Below, piece by piece: positions 5,894 to 8,413 of a stretch of DNA of 8,413 nt. The DNA is from a bacterium. Lineage in GTDB: Bacteria; Patescibacteriota; Microgenomatia; Daviesbacterales; UBA10151. The notes under the pieces are model-generated. The model was not told the DNA's origin and made no database searches. It saw only the letters and a list, made by a program, of their open reading frames with translations. Position 1 is the first letter of the stretch. The number at the start of each line of letters is the position of its first letter. The DNA lies in contig DAHXOS010000090.1 in the NCBI GenBank assembly GCA_027364775.1, positions 1 to 8,413 on the forward strand, given 5' to 3'. Position numbers and translations under genes: made by a program.

Positions 5894-7666
5894 CTAACTT
5901 TTAAGTAAAGATAAAAAAGCTTCCTGGGGGATTTCAACATTACCTATCATTTTCATCTTTTTTTTGCCTTTTTTCTGCTTTTCCAAAAGTTTTCTCTTTC
6001 TGGAATAGTCTCCCCCACCTACAACCTTACTTCCATGCATTAAAACATCTTTTCTAAATGGAGAGATTGTTTCTCTAGCAATAATTGTCCCACCAATTGC
6101 AGCCTGTAAAGCAATTGCAAAGTTTTGTCTAGGTAAAACTTCTTTTAATTTTTCTATTAACTTTCTACCTATTATTTCAGCTTTTGGTCTGTAAACAATA
6201 GTAGATAGTGCGTCCACTTTTTCTCCTGCAACTAAAATATCTACCCTAGCTCCATCTACCTCTCTAAATTCTAAAAACTCCCAATCTAAGGAAGCAAACC
6301 CAGATGAAACGGATTTTAATTTATCATAAAAATCTGTAATCATCTCTGCCAAAGGCATTTCATAAGATAGCTCTACCTGTAGACCATAGTGAGTCATATT
6401 TAAAAACTTTCCCCTTCTGTCAGAAACTAAATCCATTACTGGTCCTATAAAATCTTGGGGTACAAAAATTGCTACTTTTACAAAAGGTTCTTTTAAAAGT
6501 TTAATCATTGAAATATCTAAATCTGCAGGATTATTAATAAACTGATCTCCCATCATATATTCGACAGAAGGGGCAGTCGCTATTAAATCTGCATTAAACT
6601 CTCCAGACAATCTTTCCTGAATTACCTCTGCATGAAGTAAGCCCAAAAATCCACATCTAAATCCTGCGCCCAAAGCTTTTGATTGCTCGGGCTCAAAAGT
6701 AAAAGCCGGATCGGTTAGTTTAAATCTTTCAAGCGCATCTTTAATATCATGATATTCATCCTGATCTATTGGGAACAACCCAACAAACACCATTGGTTTA
6801 ACCTCTCTATATCCTGGTAATTGTTCAGTATTAAAATCTGTAGTTACCGTATCACCAACTTTTACTAAACCTGGAGTTTTTAAGCCAGTTGCAATATAGC
6901 CAATCTCTCCTGCAACCAGTTCAGAAACCGGTGTAAGTTGAGGACCAAAAAAGCCTTTTTCCAACACCTGACCTGTGGCTTTTGTTCCTAAAAACTTAAT
7001 CTCTTCCTGATCTTTAGGGGTTTTACCCTCAACAATTCTAACTTGAGCCACTACCCCTTTATATGAATCAAAAAAAGAATCAAAGATTAAAGCTTTTAAA
7101 GGTTTATCTACTTCCTGATTTGGTTCAGGAATCCTTTCAACGATTGCTTTTAATATTTCATCTACCCCTTTCCCGGATTTTCCGGAGGCTAAAATAATTT
7201 CAGAGTCCAAAAAACCAAATGTGTCTATGAGTTGTTTTTTATATTTTTCTACTTCCGCATTTGGTAAATCCACTTTGTTAATTACCGGAATTAAGGTTAG
7301 GTTTTGTTCTAAAGCAGATAGTCCATGTGCTAAAGTTTGTGCCTGAATTCCTTGTGTGGCATCAACTAAAAGTATTGCTCCCTCAACTGCAGCTAAGGCT
7401 CTTGATACTTCATAAGAAAAATCCACATGCCCAGGTGTATCAATTAAATTTAAGGTGTATTCAACTTCCTGGTAGTTATATTTAAGTCTAACCGGGGCTA
7501 GTTTAATTGTGATACCACGCTCCCGCTCAAGCGCTAAAGAATCAAGTAGTTGTGGTTGCAATTTATCCTTGCTAACTGTACCTGTTATCTCTAAAAACCT
7601 ATCTGCCATTGTTGATTTGCCATGATCAACATGAGCAATGATTGAAAAATTTCTAATATTTGCCAT
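5894..7666 (-). CDS. lepA: Translation elongation factor 4 (LepA), ribosome-associated GTPase
   Basis: The 590-residue protein is the full-length LepA/EF4 GTPase, which binds ribosomes and is linked to back-translocation and to ribosome assembly. GTPase motifs are G1 AHVDHGKS (11-18), G2 RGIT (50-53), G3 DTPGH (76-80), G4 NKVD (130-133) and a G5 SGKSG (161-165) in place of the usual SAKxG. Domain II covers about 190-280. The EF-G-like domains III and V contain GFRCGFLGLLHAEVIQERL (335-353) and YEMPLAEM (435-442), and the LepA-specific C-terminal domain ends QKKGKKKMKMIGNVEIPQEA (554-573). Lack of an EF-G domain IV and presence of this C-terminal domain separate it from EF-G and TypA. The loop before GGDYSRKRKLLEKQ is MHGSKVVG, about four residues longer than AKCY in E. 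coli. There is no Shine-Dalgarno, and a TATAAT box is 6 nt before ATG. Adjacent lepA and hrcA is a common bacterial arrangement. Confidence 0.98.
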   Translation of the reverse strand: MANIRNFSIIAHVDHGKSTMADRFLEITGTVSKDKLQPQLLDSLALERERGITIKLAPVRLKYNYQEVEYTLNLIDTPGHVDFSYEVSRALAAVEGAILLVDATQGIQAQTLAHGLSALEQNLTLIPVINKVDLPNAEVEKYKKQLIDTFGFLDSEIILASGKSGKGVDEILKAIVERIPEPNQEVDKPLKALIFDSFFDSYKGVVAQVRIVEGKTPKDQEEIKFLGTKATGQVLEKGFFGPQLTPVSELVAGEIGYIATGLKTPGLVKVGDTVTTDFNTEQLPGYREVKPMVFVGLFPIDQDEYHDIKDALERFKLTDPAFTFEPEQSKALGAGFRCGFLGLLHAEVIQERLSGEFNADLIATAPSVEYMMGDQFINNPADLDISMIKLLKEPFVKVAIFVPQDFIGPVMDLVSDRRGKFLNMTHYGLQVELSYEMPLAEMITDFYDKLKSVSSGFASLDWEFLEFREVDGARVDILVAGEKVDALSTIVYRPKAEIIGRKLIEKLKEVLPRQNFAIALQAAIGGTIIARETISPFRKDVLMHGSKVVGGGDYSRKRKLLEKQKKGKKKMKMIGNVEIPQEAFLSLLKS

Positions 7667-7672
7667 GTGGGA

Positions 7673-7678
7673 ATTATA
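7673..7678 (-). promoter_or_regulatory. -10 box placed for a leaderless lepA transcript
   Basis: A perfect TATAAT lies 6 nt before the lepA ATG on the minus strand, so the expected start point is at or next to the A of ATG. There is no Shine-Dalgarno in between. At 17-nt spacing the -35 position reads AAGCTA, a poor match, and no extended -10 TG is present, so the promoter is partly unsupported. Confidence 0.5.
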
Positions 7679-7694
7679 CCTGAAAAGCTGTTGT

Positions 7695-7709
7695 TTAGCT
7701 TGAAGCTAA
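7695..7709. repeat. Perfect palindrome between murJ and lepA
   Basis: TTAGCTT-G-AAGCTAA has 7-bp arms around a single base. It lies where the -35 region of the possible lepA promoter would be. It could be an operator, or a small hairpin at the 3' end of the murJ message. On the minus strand it has no U tract after it. Confidence 0.45.
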
Positions 7710-7719
7710 TTTTCTTATG

Positions 7720-8413
7720 TTAAACTGGTGTTGTAGTTTCTTCAATTACTTCTTTGGATTTTAAATTAGTCTGGATACTCCCTAACTTTTTAATTAAGTT
7801 GATAAAAGACTCCAGTTCTCTTACCTTCCACAACCAAACTAAAATTAGGTAAATTCCTAAACCAAAGATTGAGGCAATCCCAGTTAAAACAATTAAGTTA
7901 ACAGTTTTGGTAGTATCAAAGACTAACTGGTCTAAAGCTTTAATCGGAATATATAAAGCCAGCGCTGCCACCAAAGCCGAAATTACCATCTTACCAGCAG
8001 GCGCAAGTAAATCATGGGTGTTAAATCCTCCGACCTTTTTATTTAAAAAGTATAGCAATAATACTAAGGATAAATTACTTGACACCGCATAAGAGATACC
8101 TAGAACCCAAACTTCGCGGAACATATTAATAAAAACAAAACTTAAAGCAATATTAACTAAAACCGTAATAATTGAAACTAAAACCGGAGTTTTTGTATCT
8201 TTAAAAGCATAGAATCCTCTCACTAAAAGCAAAATTACTGATTGAGCTACCAATCCTAAGGATAAAAATGCTACAGTTCTACCGGTCAAAACAGTATCCT
8301 CCCAATTGAATTGAGCTGCTCCAAAAACAAGTCTAACTACCGGGATTCTTAAAACAATTAGAATGGCTGCTGCAGGTAAAGTCAAAAATAAAATTTGATG
8401 CAATGTTGTAAGT
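7720..8413 (-). CDS. murJ: Lipid II flippase MurJ (partial, N-terminal part outside window)
   Basis: The frame is open from the window edge to TAA at 7720, giving about 230 residues of a protein usually near 510; the true start lies outside the window. MurJ moves lipid II from the inner to the outer face of the cytoplasmic membrane for peptidoglycan synthesis. The signature of the family, RGFYAFKDTKTP, is present between membrane segments. About six transmembrane helices are visible (for example TLPAAAILIVLRIPVVRLVF, VSIITVLVNIALSFVFI, VWVLGISYAVSSNLSLVLLL, MVISALVAALALYIPI and VNLIVLTGIASIFGLGIYLI), matching the last six of the fourteen expected. A short hydrophilic tail (ending EETTTPV) follows. 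A TTG within the frame at 8403 is not a real start, because the frame and the family continue upstream. lepA begins 53 nt after its stop. Confidence 0.93.
   Translation of the reverse strand, partial: LTTLHQILFLTLPAAAILIVLRIPVVRLVFGAAQFNWEDTVLTGRTVAFLSLGLVAQSVILLLVRGFYAFKDTKTPVLVSIITVLVNIALSFVFINMFREVWVLGISYAVSSNLSLVLLLYFLNKKVGGFNTHDLLAPAGKMVISALVAALALYIPIKALDQLVFDTTKTVNLIVLTGIASIFGLGIYLILVWLWKVRELESFINLIKKLGSIQTNLKSKEVIEETTTPV

Noticed and set aside
7695..7709. Intrinsic terminator for murJ
   Set aside because: On the murJ strand the palindrome is followed by ACAACAGC, not a U tract. The T-rich flank is on the plus strand, where no gene ends.
7907..8092. 61-codon plus-strand open frame opposite murJ
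   Set aside because: It is antisense to the membrane helices of MurJ and has no supporting signal.
8401..8403. TTG as the true start of a short 227-residue membrane protein
   Set aside because: The frame is open to the window edge, and MurJ normally has about 280 further residues upstream, so the TTG is an internal leucine.

Overview
The window is a compact, AT-rich stretch of bacterial chromosome with every credible gene on the minus strand, so it is described here in transcription order, from high to low coordinate. It is the heat-shock chaperone region: murJ (3' part only) > lepA > [promoter with CIRCE operator] > hrcA > grpE > dnaK > one or two tiny uncharacterised ORFs > a Tat-type secreted polysaccharide deacetylase > dnaJ (zinc-less) > a DUF4389-type membrane protein (cut by the window edge). 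There are no mobile elements, tRNA or rRNA genes, or CRISPR arrays that I can see.

Organism. The lepA-hrcA-grpE-dnaK-dnaJ order and the CIRCE operator are bacterial. The reduced HrcA (about 240 residues rather than about 340), a dnaK-operon DnaJ without the zinc-finger domain, low GC and tight packing together suggest a Patescibacteria/CPR genome, perhaps Microgenomates. This is inference. Complete genes end in TAA or TAG and none of the conserved ORFs contains TGA, so nothing supports recoding of TGA.

Layout. Positions 7720-8413 hold the C-terminal part of the lipid II flippase MurJ. LepA/EF4 (5894-7666) follows, with a TATAAT box 6 nt before its ATG and no Shine-Dalgarno sequence, suggesting a leaderless message. 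In the lepA-hrcA gap a near-consensus promoter (TTGACA, 17 nt, TATATT) is overlapped by a CIRCE palindrome, the binding site of HrcA. HrcA, GrpE and DnaK follow with gaps of 5 and 18 nt. dnaK ends in TAATG, which starts a very small ORF. The next 250 nt look like either a frameshifted 85-residue gene or two mini-ORFs coupled by ATGA. A GC-rich terminator-like hairpin then covers the ribosome-binding site of the deacetylase gene. dnaJ follows after 24 nt, then the DUF4389-like gene with its own weak promoter-like sequence.

How it works together. HrcA represses its own operon through CIRCE. DnaK (ATPase), GrpE (nucleotide exchange) and DnaJ (J-domain co-chaperone) form the Hsp70 cycle. The deacetylase placed between dnaK and dnaJ is predicted to act outside the cytoplasmic membrane on a glycan, and the hairpin before it could lower or condition its expression and that of dnaJ. 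The most interesting part of the window is the dnaK-dnaJ interval (2310-2623) and the gene it leads into.
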